Shown: positions 22,614-33,962 of the stretch, piece after piece | Layout: every line of letters begins with the position of its first letter | Position numbering within the stretch: position 1 is the stretch's first letter | DNA from: Terfezia claveryi | Lineage: Eukaryota; Ascomycota; Pezizomycetes; Pezizales; Pezizaceae | Length of the DNA stretch: 64,000 nt | Reading direction: 5' to 3' | Assembly: GCA_015179025.1 (NCBI GenBank) | Contig: WHUX01000090.1 | Coordinates: 1-64,000, forward strand | Made by a program: the position numbers and the translations under genes | Notes under the pieces: model-generated | The model's database searches: none | What the model was told of the DNA's origin: nothing | Seen by the model: the letters and a program-made list of their open reading frames with translations, nothing else

Positions 22614-22800
22614 TTACAAGTTCAACTTCTCATACTCCTTCTGCCCATGCTTCGGAAACTTCGTCACCTTTTCGATATCATCCACCGTCAACATACTCAA
22701 CGCTTTCTTCTCCCTCTTACACATTGCAATCGTCATTGCCGTAATTGCAGACTTCATATCCCTGGGCCCATCCACCAGCTCTAGAATCGCACTTGGCGCC
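22614..22800 (-). pseudogene. Orphan C-terminal coding exon, unrecognised
   Basis: The minus strand reads APSAILELVDGPRDMKSAIT, then AMTIAMCKREKKALSMLTVD and DIEKVTKFPKHGQKEYEKLN, ending in TAA at 22614. A possible acceptor (GATCAG) precedes it, and an in-frame TGA lies about 35 bases further upstream. The composition is clearly protein-like, but no matching upstream exon was found before HSE1. It is either the truncated end of a lost gene or the last exon of a gene I could not assemble. The family is not recognised. Confidence 0.4.
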
Positions 22801-23483
22801 TGATCTGATTTATCTCTTGGCTCCGTGTGGCGGGTGTATCACCCTGGGCCGTCACTATATCGCTGTGCTATGGGGCCGAAGAGTTTTGGGAGGATTTTGT
22901 TCGGCCGCTATTGTATATTTGTTTGGTGTGTGAGATTTATGTTAGTCCCCTGGCGGTATTTGATATTTGCGCCGCCGGCCATTGGGGGGTTGTTCAACTG
23001 CGGTGGAGGGGCGTTGTCAATCCGGCCGCGGGAGAGGATTTGTACATGTCCAGTTGGGAGAAGGGGACTTAACTGTGAGTAGAGTACTCTACATATGTAA
23101 CATATATATCATATATGCGCGTAGCAAACACCCTTTGGGAAATCAGACTGTATGGTTGTCTGGCTTGCACTAGCCCCTCTGTATGGCCATATCCAACAGC
23201 TGCGTACGGCGTACCTAATAACCCTGCTGCTCGTTACGCAACCCTCGCCGCAATACGGTTGGTACTTGGCTACCTGTGTACATTGCTTACTCCTCGCTGT
23301 TGCGCCTTTACCTACCTACCTCTAGCAAACCTCTCACTGACATAGAATCCCATCGCAAGTTTGCAACGTCCTTAAGAAAGCCCGTTCATCTCTCAAATTC
23401 ATAGCTCGCTTTTCCTGAGCTATCGCAGTTTAGGGAAATCCTGCCAGCTTAATCGACAGTGGCGATTACGGAGATACCCCGCC

Positions 23484-25849
23484 ATGTTTAGGGCGCCGCA
23501 GAACCCGTTCGACGATGTCATCGGTGGGTTTCCTCGTTCCCGGGAAGATTAAATGCGACTGGTGCAGAGAAAGCGGAGAATGGATGGGCTAGATTCATGG
23601 GCCTTGGGAGCTAATAGAGCCTTGAACCATGTAGCGAAGGCGACTGACGAAAATCTCACCTCGGAGAACTGGGAGTATATGATGGATGCATGGGAGAGGA
23701 TAAATGAGTCTGGGGAGAATGGGTAAGGCAGTCCACATCACTTTGCTCGGCCTGAGTATTTGTGTGCAGATGGCAATTCAGAGCAACTTGCTAATTACAT
23801 GTTGGGGAAGGATAGTCCGAGAGATGCTGCCGCTGCATTAATAAAACGTTTAGCTCACAGGAATGCCAATGTTCAGCTATATACTCTAGAGCTTGCGAAT
23901 GCCCTTTCGCAGAACTGTGGCCCGACGATGCACAGGGAGCTGGCGTCAAGGTCCTTTACAGATGCGTTGCTGAGGCTGGCCAGTGATAGGGTACGTTACT
24001 TTCATACAGCAGGCATTCGAAGGTTGAGACACTAATGTTTTTGCTGGACAGAGTACACATGCTGCAGTTAAATCAAAGATACTGGAGAGAATGGCAGAAT
24101 GGTCGGAGATGTTCTCGAAGGAACCAGACCTGGGGATAATGGAGCAGGCATATTACAAGTTGAAGTCACAGAGTATAGTATCCCCCGCCTATAGCTCTGC
24201 ATAGCTGTATGCTGATAACAATGTAGACCCAAATCTGGCTCCCCCATCGAAACCTCAGAAACGTGAGATCTCCGAACTTGACCGACAAAAGGAAGAGGAG
24301 GAGCTTCAGATGGCGCTCGCAATCTCTCTCAAGGAACGACAAGCTGCAACAAGCTCTAAAGCAGCCAGCAAGGCCCCAGAGAGTTCCGCGGCGAAGCAAA
24401 CAATACAGGCACAAACCCCCAAATCCCCCGCTCCACCTCAGACAACCGCTGCTACAGTTTCTCGCGTTCGGGCATTATATGACTTTGTTCCCACGGAAAC
24501 AGGTGAGTTGGCATTCAGCAAGGGTGATATTATTGCTGTGTTGGAATCAGTGTATAAGGATTGGTGGAAGGGTTCGTTAAGAGGACAGGTTGGGATATTT
24601 CCACTGAACTATGTGGAGAAATTGTCGGATCCGACGCCAGAGGAGCTGCAGAAGGAGGCTCAAATGGAAGCAGAGGTTTTTGCGGAGATTAAGAACGTTG
24701 AAAAATTACTGGCGCTGTTAAGTACGTCGGATGCAAGTGGCCAGGATAGCGAGGAGATTACTAGATTATACCACTCTACGCTTGCTATAAGGCCAAAATT
24801 GATTGAGCTGATCGGGAAGTATTCCCAGAAGAAAGGTATGGTCACTGGACGATAATTTAAGCAGGGGAAATAGAACTAATGACTTCTTAGATGATTTCGT
24901 TTCTCTCAATGAGAAATTCATCAAGGCAAGGCGGGACTACGAATCCCTATTGGAATCCTCGATGGCTGCCCCACCAGCCGGTCTCTATGGTCGCCCTCCA
25001 CCATCCCAAGCCCCTTACGATGATTACAGTGGCTATGCTCCTCCCGGGGGCCAGCCATCTCAACAACGATACTTTACGCCCGGCGCCTCCAAACCCCACC
25101 CTGTCTCATCACCACATATTGGCCACACCGCCTATCAACCACCACCACACCACGTTGACCCTCCATACCCCGTAACGGCTCAAAACACTGGAGGAACAGA
25201 CGCCCGTAGGCAAAGTAGCTACGGAAACATGGGCCCAGGACAATCTGAGCTAGCATATCCAGGAGCAGCCCAGTACTACCAAACTCTTCAGCAACAACCC
25301 CCACAAGCACAAGGAGGCCGACCTTCCCATCCAGATAGTGTACAAATTTCAACTACGGATACACCAGGGGGGTATCAATATCCACCCCACCCACACTCTC
25401 AAGGTGGCCCACCGCCCCAAGAACTCGCAACCTCTGTGTATGACTCCCCGCTTAATGACAGCTCTCCACATGGAGGATTTGGCTCAGGTTCAGCAATGCC
25501 CCCAGGAGCCCCCGATGGAAGGGTATCCCCTACTGGAAACCCGGGATATAGCTATTACGGGAATCATCTACCCAGACCATTGACAATAGGTACACAGGGC
25601 CAGCCGGGATTAGCACCGGGGAGCCATGATGTTACCCCCGTCAGCCCGCCCAGCGCGCATGCGACTCTTGGAGGGCAGTATAGTGGAGGGGGATATCCGA
25701 ATTTGCCTCCTGCAAGAGGAGATGGCGGGAGTGGGGGGTTCACGGCGTATCCGGGACCGGGTAGGGGCGAGCATTCAGGGGGGGGGGCGGGCCCGCAGGA
25801 TTATTATAGGAATAGTGAATTATTCTTGCCGCAGGGGAGTAGGGCGTAG
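23484..25849 (+). CDS. HSE1: ESCRT-0 subunit Hse1 (VHS, UIM, SH3)
   Basis: Hse1 pairs with Vps27 as ESCRT-0 on endosomes and sorts ubiquitinated cargo to multivesicular bodies. The ATG at 23484 gives MFRAPQNPFDDVI. Introns separate KATDENLTSENWEYMMDAWE, then GPRDAAAALIKRLAHRNANV QLYTLELANALSQNCG (VHS domain), then KILERMAEWSEMFSKEPDLG. The ubiquitin-interacting motif is EEEELQMALAISLKERQ (about 24290). An SH3 domain follows (RVRALYDFVPTETGELAFSK.. WWKGSLRGQVGIFPLNYVE), then a GAT-like helical region (FAEIKNVEKLLALLS). After a last intron the tail is a long Pro/Gln/Tyr-rich low-complexity stretch ending at 25849. Domain order and length match the fungal family; donors and acceptors join in frame. 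Confidence 0.95.
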
Positions 25850-26564
25850 TGGGGTTTAGGGATGGGGCAATGAGATGTGGAGAATACAGGGGAGGCAGTG
25901 GTGTTGATAGGAAGGACGTCAGGCAGGGGAGGCAAAGAACTTGGCGGATTTGTAGCCCAATATCTTCTGGCTCGGGCCTTTATTTTTCTTCTTTTTTCTC
26001 CTTGGGATCTGGTTTTTGGCTCATTTTTCGTTGCCATTCTGAGCTTGTGTGATGGTAGTATCTTTGACGAAGAGATGATCTAGCAGTTCTAGTTGCCAAT
26101 GTTCATTGGGCTTGCGAGATTAAAAGTCGGGAGCTTCTACTATGAGTTGCTGTGGGAAATCCGCGATCCAGAAAACCAGACCAGGAGAGGAGTACTCTAT
26201 CTCTTTTAAGTATTTATATCTTGTAAGTATGTTGAGAGTCGGCTTTCGCGGCTTTCTATTCTCCTCTATTCTTCGGGTGCTGCAATTGCCACTGGAAGCA
26301 CATATTTCAATTTGGGCTTTATCACCACAAAAGTCTTTTCCACTTGGCAGCATATTCGCATATTTATTGCATATATGCGTATTTCATTTGCATCAGGGGC
26401 CAGCGCCAGGCCAGTCAGGCCAGTCAGGCCAGTCAGGCCGGCTAGGCCCCTGCTTGACTCTATATATCTCTAGCTATGCCTCCCGTCCATTGTTCAGTTT
26501 ATTATTCTCTGGTTATTCCGTTCGCTCAATTCTCCCTTAGCTCAATTCCCCTTACGGAGTATAC
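25850..26564. other. Intergenic with palindrome-bounded CCAGTCAGG array
   Basis: At 26391-26446 CAGGGGCC and GGCCCCTG form perfect inverted ends around tandem AGGCCAGTC units, another GGCCTG-like array. A short stretch of low-complexity DNA lies on either side. No gene seen. Confidence 0.5.
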
Positions 26565-26709
26565 ATGTTCGATATCGTAACTCGTGCTCAGGCGGTGTCT
26601 CTGGGGGAGGCAATTGCTGTTATTCAACAGCAAACTGGAATCAACCCCAGACACATCCGGAATCTCCACAATGGAGTGCAGAAAAGGGGATGGCAGCCCG
26701 GTTCGCTGT
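26565..26709 (+). pseudogene. Tc1/mariner-like transposase helix-turn-helix fragment
   Basis: From an ATG at 26565 the frame reads MFDIVTRAQAVSLGEAIAVI, then QQQTGINPRHIRNLHNGVQK RGWQPG. Fungal Tc1/Pogo-like transposases begin with this sort of helix-turn-helix (TRAQAVAL..IQ..TGIS.RT(V/I)..I..RA..RGW). The match ends after RGWQPG and the frame becomes AT-rich noise. A GGCCTG-like array lies 120 bases upstream and a TACGGAGTACTCCGTA palindrome 100 bases downstream. Only the DNA-binding part remains. Confidence 0.5.
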
Positions 26710-26806
26710 GCATATGCCAAAATACGGAGAGTTATGTGTGCATAATAACGTTACTGTGCATATGCCAAGTAGTTAACACGCATATAAATGCATATGCGGT
26801 AATATG

Positions 26807-26822
26807 TACGGAGTACTCCGTA
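26807..26822. repeat. 16-base perfect palindrome TACGGAGTACTCCGTA
   Basis: Perfectly self-complementary. A half copy, GTACTCCGTA, is at 27010-27019, and partial copies occur near 847 and 26552. Such palindromes recur in many filamentous ascomycete genomes; a role is not established from this sequence. Confidence 0.6.
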
Positions 26823-27279
26823 GCCTTTGCCAAGTAGGAAGGTGGAAATGAACTTTTGTGGTGCACCTTATTATTCATTTAAACAAAAATTTCGCCTGGA
26901 CAACTGTCTAAGTTTTCTGGTTATTATAGAGCAAGGAACTTATGTATGTATATAGAGTTGTAATAATTGACTGATTATGGTTTTTATCCAAGTTATCCGG
27001 TATCATTATGTACTCCGTATTATACAATATAAGCATCACATGACCTCCCGTGCATCCGAATACGTAAACAGTTGTGTTACGCGTGGGGGGTACGACTACA
27101 CCGTGCCGCATTGAAACCGCAGTCTAGCAAATGGCAGAAGAGGACCTTGCGGTACCGCAGTTTGGGGTTGTGGAGAATATTGCCGGGAGAGGGCGCCGTT
27201 GTTGGGCGCGGCTGTGGGTATAATGCTACGATTACCGTACTACACGAAGGGGTAGAGATAGAGTATGCAGAAAGTAATA

Positions 27280-28390
27280 GCAATGACAATGGCGATGGTA
27301 TGGTGCTACCTCATCAGCACCACCCCGCTGCAGCCCCTCTTCGGCAAGCTCGCGGATATCTTCACTCGCCGCCTCGCGCTTATATACTGCAACATCCTCT
27401 TCCTCCTTGGCACTCTCTGGTGTGGATCCGAGCGGAAATAGTCTTTGCAAGGGTTTTCGCGGGCATGGGCGGGAAGGGGGGGACTAATTAACCATTGCTG
27501 CTGTCATGACAATTATCGATGTGGTTAGTCTGCGAGATAGGGGGAATCATGCAGGGGATCAGTAATACTGTGTTTGGAGAGTTGGCAGGGGGTCTCGGGG
27601 GTTGTTTGGCGGATGGGTAAGTGATACTTGGGCATGGAGGCAAGTTCCTGTGATCGCCATCCCCGCTATTAGTAGGGGAGGTGCTATATTTTCTACTGCC
27701 TGCACCAGCTACGCTGGAGGAGGGCGAGACACAAGTCTCGTGGCTGGAGCGGGTCGATGTAGCGGGGTCGTTGTTGCTAATTGCGGCTCTGACGTTGTTA
27801 CTCACGGGGTTGAATTTGGATGGGACCCTTTATCGATTGTAATGTTGGGGTTGTTTGTTTATATTGCCAATAATCCCTAGGGCGGACGAAATCGGCTTTG
27901 TGTTCAATGTATACTCAATATCAATTACCCTCAACTCCCCTCAAGGCAAAGAAAATAAATGCTAACCAAGCACCATACGTTTTTCCTAGTTATTTTTCAT
28001 CCCAATCTTACACATCCTCCTCCCTCACCAAAGTACAACCCTCTCAGTCCCTTGACATCTCCATTGGGTCGCTCCTCTCTGGTCTATTCCGCACCACCAC
28101 CTCAACTCACCCCACCACCCCCTTCCTCCTCGTTCACCTCCCTCCTCTTCCCAATGCTCTACACGCCTACCACCCCCCTCTCAATCCAACTCCTCAATCT
28201 GCTCCTCCTCGGCGTCGCATATGAAGGTACACTGACAACCATGCTTCATCTCACCGTCATGCAAGCGGTGATTTCCTCCGCTAGTTACGCGTTTCGGAGC
28301 ACGGGGAGTGTCATTGGGGTTACAGGGGCGGGGGCGGTGTTTCAAAATATCCCTAGGAAGGAGCTGGAGAGGACGTTGGCGGGGGGAAGG
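27280..28390 (+). pseudogene. MFS transporter pseudogene (vacuolar basic amino-acid/multidrug type)
   Basis: Recognisable MFS blocks occur in order on the plus strand but in different frames: WCYLISTTPLQPLFGKLADI and RRLALIYCNILFLLGTLWCG (about 27295-27430), FARVFAGMGGKGG, VMTIIDVVSLRDRG, ISNTVFGELAGGLGG, GGWVSDTWAWRQVPVIAIPA, GLFVYIANNP, and QAVISSASYAFRSTGSVIGV TGAGAVFQN (about 28260-28350). These match the PLYGKLSDIFGRR, SLRDRG, GWRW and SAxYAFRSTGSxIG motifs of 14-TM fungal drug:H+ antiporters and Vba-type vacuolar transporters. Stops and shifts separate nearly every block, so the gene is dead. Confidence 0.75.
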
Positions 28391-29990
28391 GGGAGGAGGC
28401 GAGGGAGTGGACTCATTTCAGGGCCTATTTTATTGTAGGAAACCGCCCCACTTTTTTTGTCCCGGGGAGCATCCACTGCTACGGGTCGCCAGATGAATGT
28501 TATTTCGCGGCGCTAGCTGGGAATCCGGAGTCTACCACAATGTAGCAGTTGGGGTGGGTGATGAGACGAGCCTTTCCTTACAGGCTTATGTTCATTGCGG
28601 AACTGGGAAGGGGAATCTTCAAAGCCGGACGATACAGCTGACCCTACTTGTCGAAGGTGCGGCAGACATGAGCGAAAGTGGGGGGGCTGAGTTTACGGTC
28701 GATTTGGTTAAGACGTTCTTCTCTAACCTCGACCTAGTTTGGTTTCGCCAAGGGAAGGGGATTGAGGGGAGGGCCGGTTAGGTGCTCTGTACTAGATTTC
28801 TTTGGCTCGGGAGGCAGGGTAGCCCGTTGTTCCGTGGGTGTACCGGGTCTTTTAAGGTGAGGGAACGGTGCCGTCTCATAGCCTTAGGCATAGACTTAAA
28901 AAATAAAAAATAAAAAACCCACTAATCATGAGTCTGTTGACAACACACCTCCGGTTCTCAACAAGGAACAATTCACCACTTGACTCCTAGTTAGATACTT
29001 CCAATATCCATCGCTGATGGCCCCTATGCAGGCAACAGTCGAGCATGCCTTTTCTAGCCAATTTCTGCATCCCCACATGATAGCACGAATTCTTTCAGAG
29101 GATCGATGATATTTTGCCCGACAGGCCACAATATCTAGCATCCCCCCCTCACAATCACCCCCTACTGCAGAAATGTATTTTCAGTTTCAAGGGACCCCTA
29201 TAGTGTGTGCCTCTTATACAGAGAATCCAAATCGCTTTGGCAGCTGCTTCGTTAGCAGCCGCTTCGACAGACGCCTTCCGAAATGAGCCCTCGATCAATG
29301 GTAGCTTCTCGCGTGGGAGATGCGGCCAGATCTTTGCTTCTAAAATTGTCTTCGAAATCCGCCGCCAAACCTGCAGCTCACGCCGGTATCTTCCTCTTGA
29401 AAGTCAGAAACACGGCCAACGGTATTCGTTAGATGGGAAAGTCTATTGCAAAACATTATCGAGTACGAAGTTGTACGCCAAGGACAAAGGCGCCATAGGT
29501 TTATTGATGGAGAGCCCAGGGCTATCTGAGTCTTCGTTGTTGGGTACGTATGAAAACGAGTTTAGGATGTTCGAGGGCATTCATCGGCCATTCCTCGGCC
29601 ATTCCTCGGCCAAGTTGGTATGTTGCTGTTAACGTTGTTTTAGTGTTACTGTCTCGTTGGATTGGATCAGTTGGATCAGGGTTAATAATTACCCTGGAAG
29701 TGGAACATGTAATAAGCCTTCCCCCCACCCTCCCTACACATCCCCAATGATGCAATCACAGAATGAATGTGACAAAACATGTACAACAGTGTGTGTATCA
29801 TGAATAAATATAAAAAGGGGGTGATTGGAAGATCAAATATCGGAAAAATAAAACTCCGTCTAATGTACAAGCATTTTTTTTTTCCCCTGTATGTCGAAGT
29901 ATTGCTGGCTCAAAGTCCCAATGACCTTTTTCATGATGAAACATATACCTTTCCTTCACTCATTTGCTATAGAGGTAGCCTTTGGAGGGC
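28391..29990. other. Intergenic, possible decayed coding debris
   Basis: Includes a plus ORF at 28497-28781 and one at 29207-29632 (IQRIQIALAAASLAAASTDA..), neither matching a known family. Composition near 29280-29420 looks weakly protein-like in two frames. GGCCATTCCTC is tandemly repeated near 29583-29612. No call can be supported. Confidence 0.3.
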
Positions 29991-30326
29991 TTATAGGAGC
30001 TTGTAAATGTAGTCGACAACAAACGGGGCTGTCGGATGGCGAGTAGTGAGGTTAGTAAGGTTGTTATATCAATGGATGCATATTGGGGGGGAGCAATAGA
30101 ATGAGCGATGCAGTTTGGGGAGAAGGGGATTACGGACAGATGTAGAGAGTAGCGCAGAGTATGATTACCGTCTTGACGGTGCTTCTGGCTTCTTGCTCTT
30201 GGAGAGCGATATCTTCAGCGGAGGGGGGGGCTGCATTGCGTTATGGTACCGGAAGGTTAGCCGAGGGATTCTTGTGAGGCTTTGGTTTTGTAAGAGGCCG
30301 GGGATGGTTGTACCTGCACCAAACAT
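29991..30326 (-). CDS. TOM5: Mitochondrial import receptor small subunit Tom5
   Basis: Tom5 is a tail-anchored subunit of the outer-membrane TOM complex that helps pass preproteins to Tom40. Three exons: 30326-30314 (ATG TTT GGT GCA G), 30230-30138 and 30028-29991. They join to a 47-residue protein starting MFGAAPPSAEDIALQEQEA, with a single C-terminal membrane segment TVKTVIILCATLYISPFVV and the tail DYIYKLL. Length, the MFG start, the acidic N-terminal helix and the YLSPF-type motif in the membrane segment all match fungal Tom5. Donors are GTACAA and GTCCGT, acceptors ATGCAG and CGACAG. It was found by splicing; each exon alone is too short to attract notice. An in-frame upstream ATG at 30470 is ignored because it would add 48 unrelated residues. 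It shares a 395-base divergent promoter with IWS1. Confidence 0.85.
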
Positions 30327-30721
30327 TACGGATGATATAGATAGATGGCTTGGGAGGCCCTGGAGTGTTGTGATGATTGTGAGATGGGTGAGATGGATGA
30401 GATTGTTGTTGGGATTCCGAAGTTTCGCTTTGAATTCGTTTTGAAGTTTCTCGGGCTTGGCAATCGCCATTTGGCTCGCCTGTGGCGTTGATTCTTGTTT
30501 GCGAGCGGCAACAGACGTTTACCAGTAACTAACTTCACGACAGCAGAACTGGAGAGAACAGATTTCTGTCGACTCACCGCATACGCCTTACAGGACCGCC
30601 GCCCCTTTGTGTTACGTGCGAAGGAAGCCACGGGTGCAACGTAGAATAACACAGCTGAGCGCCTCACATCCACGTCCGCAAAAGTCATCAAGCGACTTTC
30701 ACCCCCACCCCCACCAACACA

Positions 30722-32095
30722 ATGGACATAACCGACGGCCTCGAGCACCTCGGCCCTTCCGCCAGCGAGGAAAAGCCCAAACTCACTGCTGACGCCCTCG
30801 CCACCTTGGACGGCCCCAGCGAACGCAAGTTCGACGCGGCAGCTGCCGACGACACCTCCGACTCTGACCTCTCTGAGATCGACGACAATCTCTTCAAAGA
30901 CTACCAGCAGGCCATCCCCCTCAACAACCGCCCTGTCGTCCCCATCGACGAAGACGCTGTTGCGAGGCTTGGTGTGCACAGGAGGCAGAGGGACCCGAAT
31001 GAAGTTGCTCATGACCGGCCTATTATTAAAAAGGGAGGGAAGAGGAGGAGGAGGGAGGAGGATGGGGAGGAGGAACTTGGTGGAGGGGGGAGGAGGACTG
31101 GTGGAGGTGGAGGTGGCGGGAGGAAGGGCGGGAGGACGGTTAGAGCAGAGGGGGAGAGACCAGAGCGGCCGGCAAGGATATTGACTGCGGAGGAGCAGAG
31201 GATTGCAGACTTGGACGCAAAGATTGGGGAGGCGTTGAAGAGTAAGACGAAGAGGAGGAAGAAGAAGGATGAAGTTGTCCGTTCCCCCACTTTTCAACTC
31301 CTCGGAGGTATTAATCACTAACTAACATTTCCCCCCCCTTAGGAACTCGAACAATTCCAAGACGACCTCATCGCCAACCTGCGGGACCGCATGATCGCCG
31401 CCGCCGAGCGCGACTATGCCGACGTCAAATCTGGTCACGCGGCGACGCACAAAATCAGAATGTTGGAAGAGGTGCGCAGTGTCATCACCAAGCCCAACCT
31501 CGTCGTCTCCTGCATGGACAACAACTTCCTCAGCGCCGTCCGGCGCTGGCTCGAGCCCCTCGACAACAATGCCCTCCCCGCGTACTCGATCCAAAAAGAT
31601 CTCTTCAAATATCTCACATCCATAAACCCTGACGTCGAGAACCTCCGCGAGTCCGGAATTGGGAAGATCGTCTCGTTCTATACAAAAGACGTCCGCCCCC
31701 AGCCGGACATTAAGCGCCAGGCAAACACACTCATGCGCGACTGGACGAGGCCGATTCTCGGCAGGAGCGATGACTATAAAACAAAGTTATGGCAGGAGGC
31801 GAAATATGACCCCAGCCAGGTATTCTCGCAGAGTGCGTCGCAGAGACAACCGAGGGAGGATGAGGACAGGGATCCGCTGGCGCTCCCGGCGAGAAATCCA
31901 AATAGGACGAGGGTCCCGATGAGTATGCCAAAGACGTATGAAATTGTGCCAAAGAGCACAGTCACGCCCGGCGGGGTCAAGGTGTTTGGGAGTCAGGCGG
32001 ATGAGCTGGTCAAGAGGGTCAAGGCGAGGCAGATGGCAATGAAGAAAGGGGGGAAGAAGAGTGGGTTGAGTATTGAGGGGAGAGGGTTGTATTAG
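30722..32095 (+). CDS. IWS1: Transcription elongation factor Iws1 (TFIIS N-terminal domain)
   Basis: Iws1/Spn1 works with Spt6 during RNA polymerase II elongation and mRNA export. The ATG at 30722 opens an acidic, disordered N-terminus (LSEIDDNLFKDYQQAIPL) followed by basic RRKKKDE. An intron (about 31276-31342) with a textbook branch site (ACTAACTAAC) joins to ELEQFQDDLIANLRDRMIAA. The TND/LW domain follows: HKIRMLEEVRSVITKPNLVV, NFLSAVRRWLEPLDNNALPA YSIQKDLFKYL and ESGIGKIVSFYTKDVRPQPD, then LMRDWTRPILGRS. The C-terminus is basic and ends GRGLY. The likely donor is GTCCGT, the same hexamer as one TOM5 donor. A TGTC microsatellite lies in the 3' flank. Confidence 0.93.
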
Positions 32096-32236
32096 GGTTT
32101 GTGCTGCTTGTCTTGAGAGTTTATGATAACTCGGATTTAGGCATTGATTATCTACAGTGGTGACCTTTTGTTATTCTTTTCTTTTTCTTCCTCTTTGTGC
32201 GGAATTGGGTGCTGGCCTGGGTTATTGAATATCTAG

Positions 32237-32260
32237 CTGTCTGTCTGTCTGTCTGTCTGG
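32237..32260. repeat. CTGT microsatellite
   Basis: Six near-perfect CTGT units downstream of the IWS1 stop, probably in its 3' untranslated region. Confidence 0.8.
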
Positions 32261-32733
32261 ATCTTGCTATTGCTTTCTTTTTGTTGGTTATGTATGGTTC
32301 TCTTCGTTTCTTGTGTCTTCTTATGATGGTCTTCCTTGCTCCCCTTCTTCGGACCCCATCCTATAAACTATAAACTCTGCAAAATAGTGCCTGCATTTAC
32401 ACTTTATCAAAATAATATTAACTAGCCCAACACAGTTCATAGGGGAGGGAAATGTGGGGGGAGGTTTCATCACGTACATGTATGCGGTGTTGATAAAAGT
32501 AGAAACAGAATTCCAGCCCTTGAGATCATTTACTCAAGCCTAAACTAATGAATAAAATCCCTGAAATGGTTCAATAAACGCTAGAAGCAAATGGTACAAC
32601 ATATCATACATATCAACCTTCATCCCCCTTTGTCCTTCTCGTTCTTATCTTTCTTCTTCTCTTTATCCCCCTCCCAAAGCCTTCTCTCTGTACACTTTGT
32701 ACAAGCCCTCTCTCCTCCCTCTCCTTCCTTCTC

Positions 32734-33962
32734 CTATATCTCCATCTTCTTCCTCTTGACCTTTTCAATCCCCCTCCCCCTCAACCACTTATCCTTCCAC
32801 CCTCTCACCTCCTCCAGCACCTCCTTATTCTCCAATGCCTCCATCGCCGCCCTAGTCATTGCATCCCCCTTACCACCACCCCATCCCCTCCCCAACTCCA
32901 TCCTCTCAACCCCATACCCAGTTAACCTCACCACATACCAGAACCCACCCTGATTCCCACCGCCACCACCTTCCCAAGAATATTCCAGCTTCACGCCCTC
33001 CACCCCCGCAACCAACAAATTCAGCTTCTCTCTCGCGCCTCGATCAAGCTCATGCACATCCCCCATCTCCCCTTCAGCCAACTTCAGCTTCGGGTCAACG
33101 AGCTTCAGGACCCACGCTGTGAGGTTCTGCCACCCCGCGGGAGTCGGGTCGTCAATGACCAGCGCGCCGATATACGCCTCCAGCACGTCGGCGCAAAATT
33201 TCGTGTTTGTATAGAAACCCGCTTGTATGGCTTCCAGGCCGAGGAGGGTTCGCTGGGGGAGGTTGTACAGCATGCTATATGTGCTGAGGTTGATGTTTGA
33301 CTCGAGGCTGGAACGGAGAGAGGTAAGCATGCCTTCCCGGGACGAGGGGTACCGGTGATAGAGGTGCAGGGTAAGGATATATTTGAGGGCAGAATCGCCA
33401 AGGAATTCGAGACGGTTGTAGTGATGGGTGGCGACATCCGTGGTGAGGGGGGAGAGTTGCGCGGTGGGGTGGCTGGGGTGGGTGAAGACTTGGGTGAGGA
33501 GGGGGGCGGAGGAGATTGGTGGGAGAGGGGGGGCCAGGGGGACGAGGGGGCAGTGGTGGTGGTGCTTCTGCTGTTGCTGTTGTTGTTATTGATACTGGCG
33601 ACTATGACTTGGGAAGGGGTGGTAGTAGATAGTGGAGGAGCTGGTGCTGAAAAGGAACTTGTCGCAGCTGTACCAGCTGGCCATGCATCACCAACCCACC
33701 GCAAATGCCCTCTTCTCTTCAAATTCCTCATCGTCTTCACAAACTCCGCCCTCTGCCCCTCCCCCAGCGCCTCCCTCCACTGCTCATCCGTCGTCTGCTC
33801 AGCAAGAATCTCGGCAAGGAGGTTCTCTAGCTGCGAGAACTTGTGCACAAGAGGGCTGACGGTTGGCGGGTTGTATAAATCATTGCTAGGACCACTTGGG
33901 GGTTGGTTGGAGGGACGCGGTGCGGCCTGGTGGGCGTTTGTGTTCTTCCGTTTTTTGCCCAT
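32734..33962 (-). CDS. RNT1: RNase III, Rnt1-like
   Basis: Double-strand-specific endoribonuclease that processes pre-rRNA and snoRNA/snRNA precursors. The ATG at 33962 gives a basic start (MGKKRKNTN) and an N-terminal helical region (LVHKFSQLENLLAEILAEQT). The catalytic domain is in another frame: PLPPISSAPLLTQVFTHPSH, then HYNRLEFLGDSALKYILTLH (RNase III signature with Glu and Asp ligands), then CADVLEAYIGALVIDD, carrying the second Asp and Glu. A weak dsRNA-binding domain ends the protein (GGKGDAMTRAAMEALENKEV). The frame must change between about 33680 and 33560; an intron with donor GTACAG (33673) and an acceptor among the CAG triplets near 33575-33590 would do this. A frameshift is the alternative. 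Confidence 0.85.

Noticed and set aside
12379..25849. Secondary-metabolite gene cluster around the FAD oxidase
   Set aside because: Neighbours are housekeeping genes; no synthase, P450 or regulator was seen.
30326..31318. Minus-strand ORF of 330 codons opposite IWS1
   Set aside because: It is antisense to the IWS1 first exon, low-complexity, and overlaps TOM5; the plus-strand domain evidence is strong.
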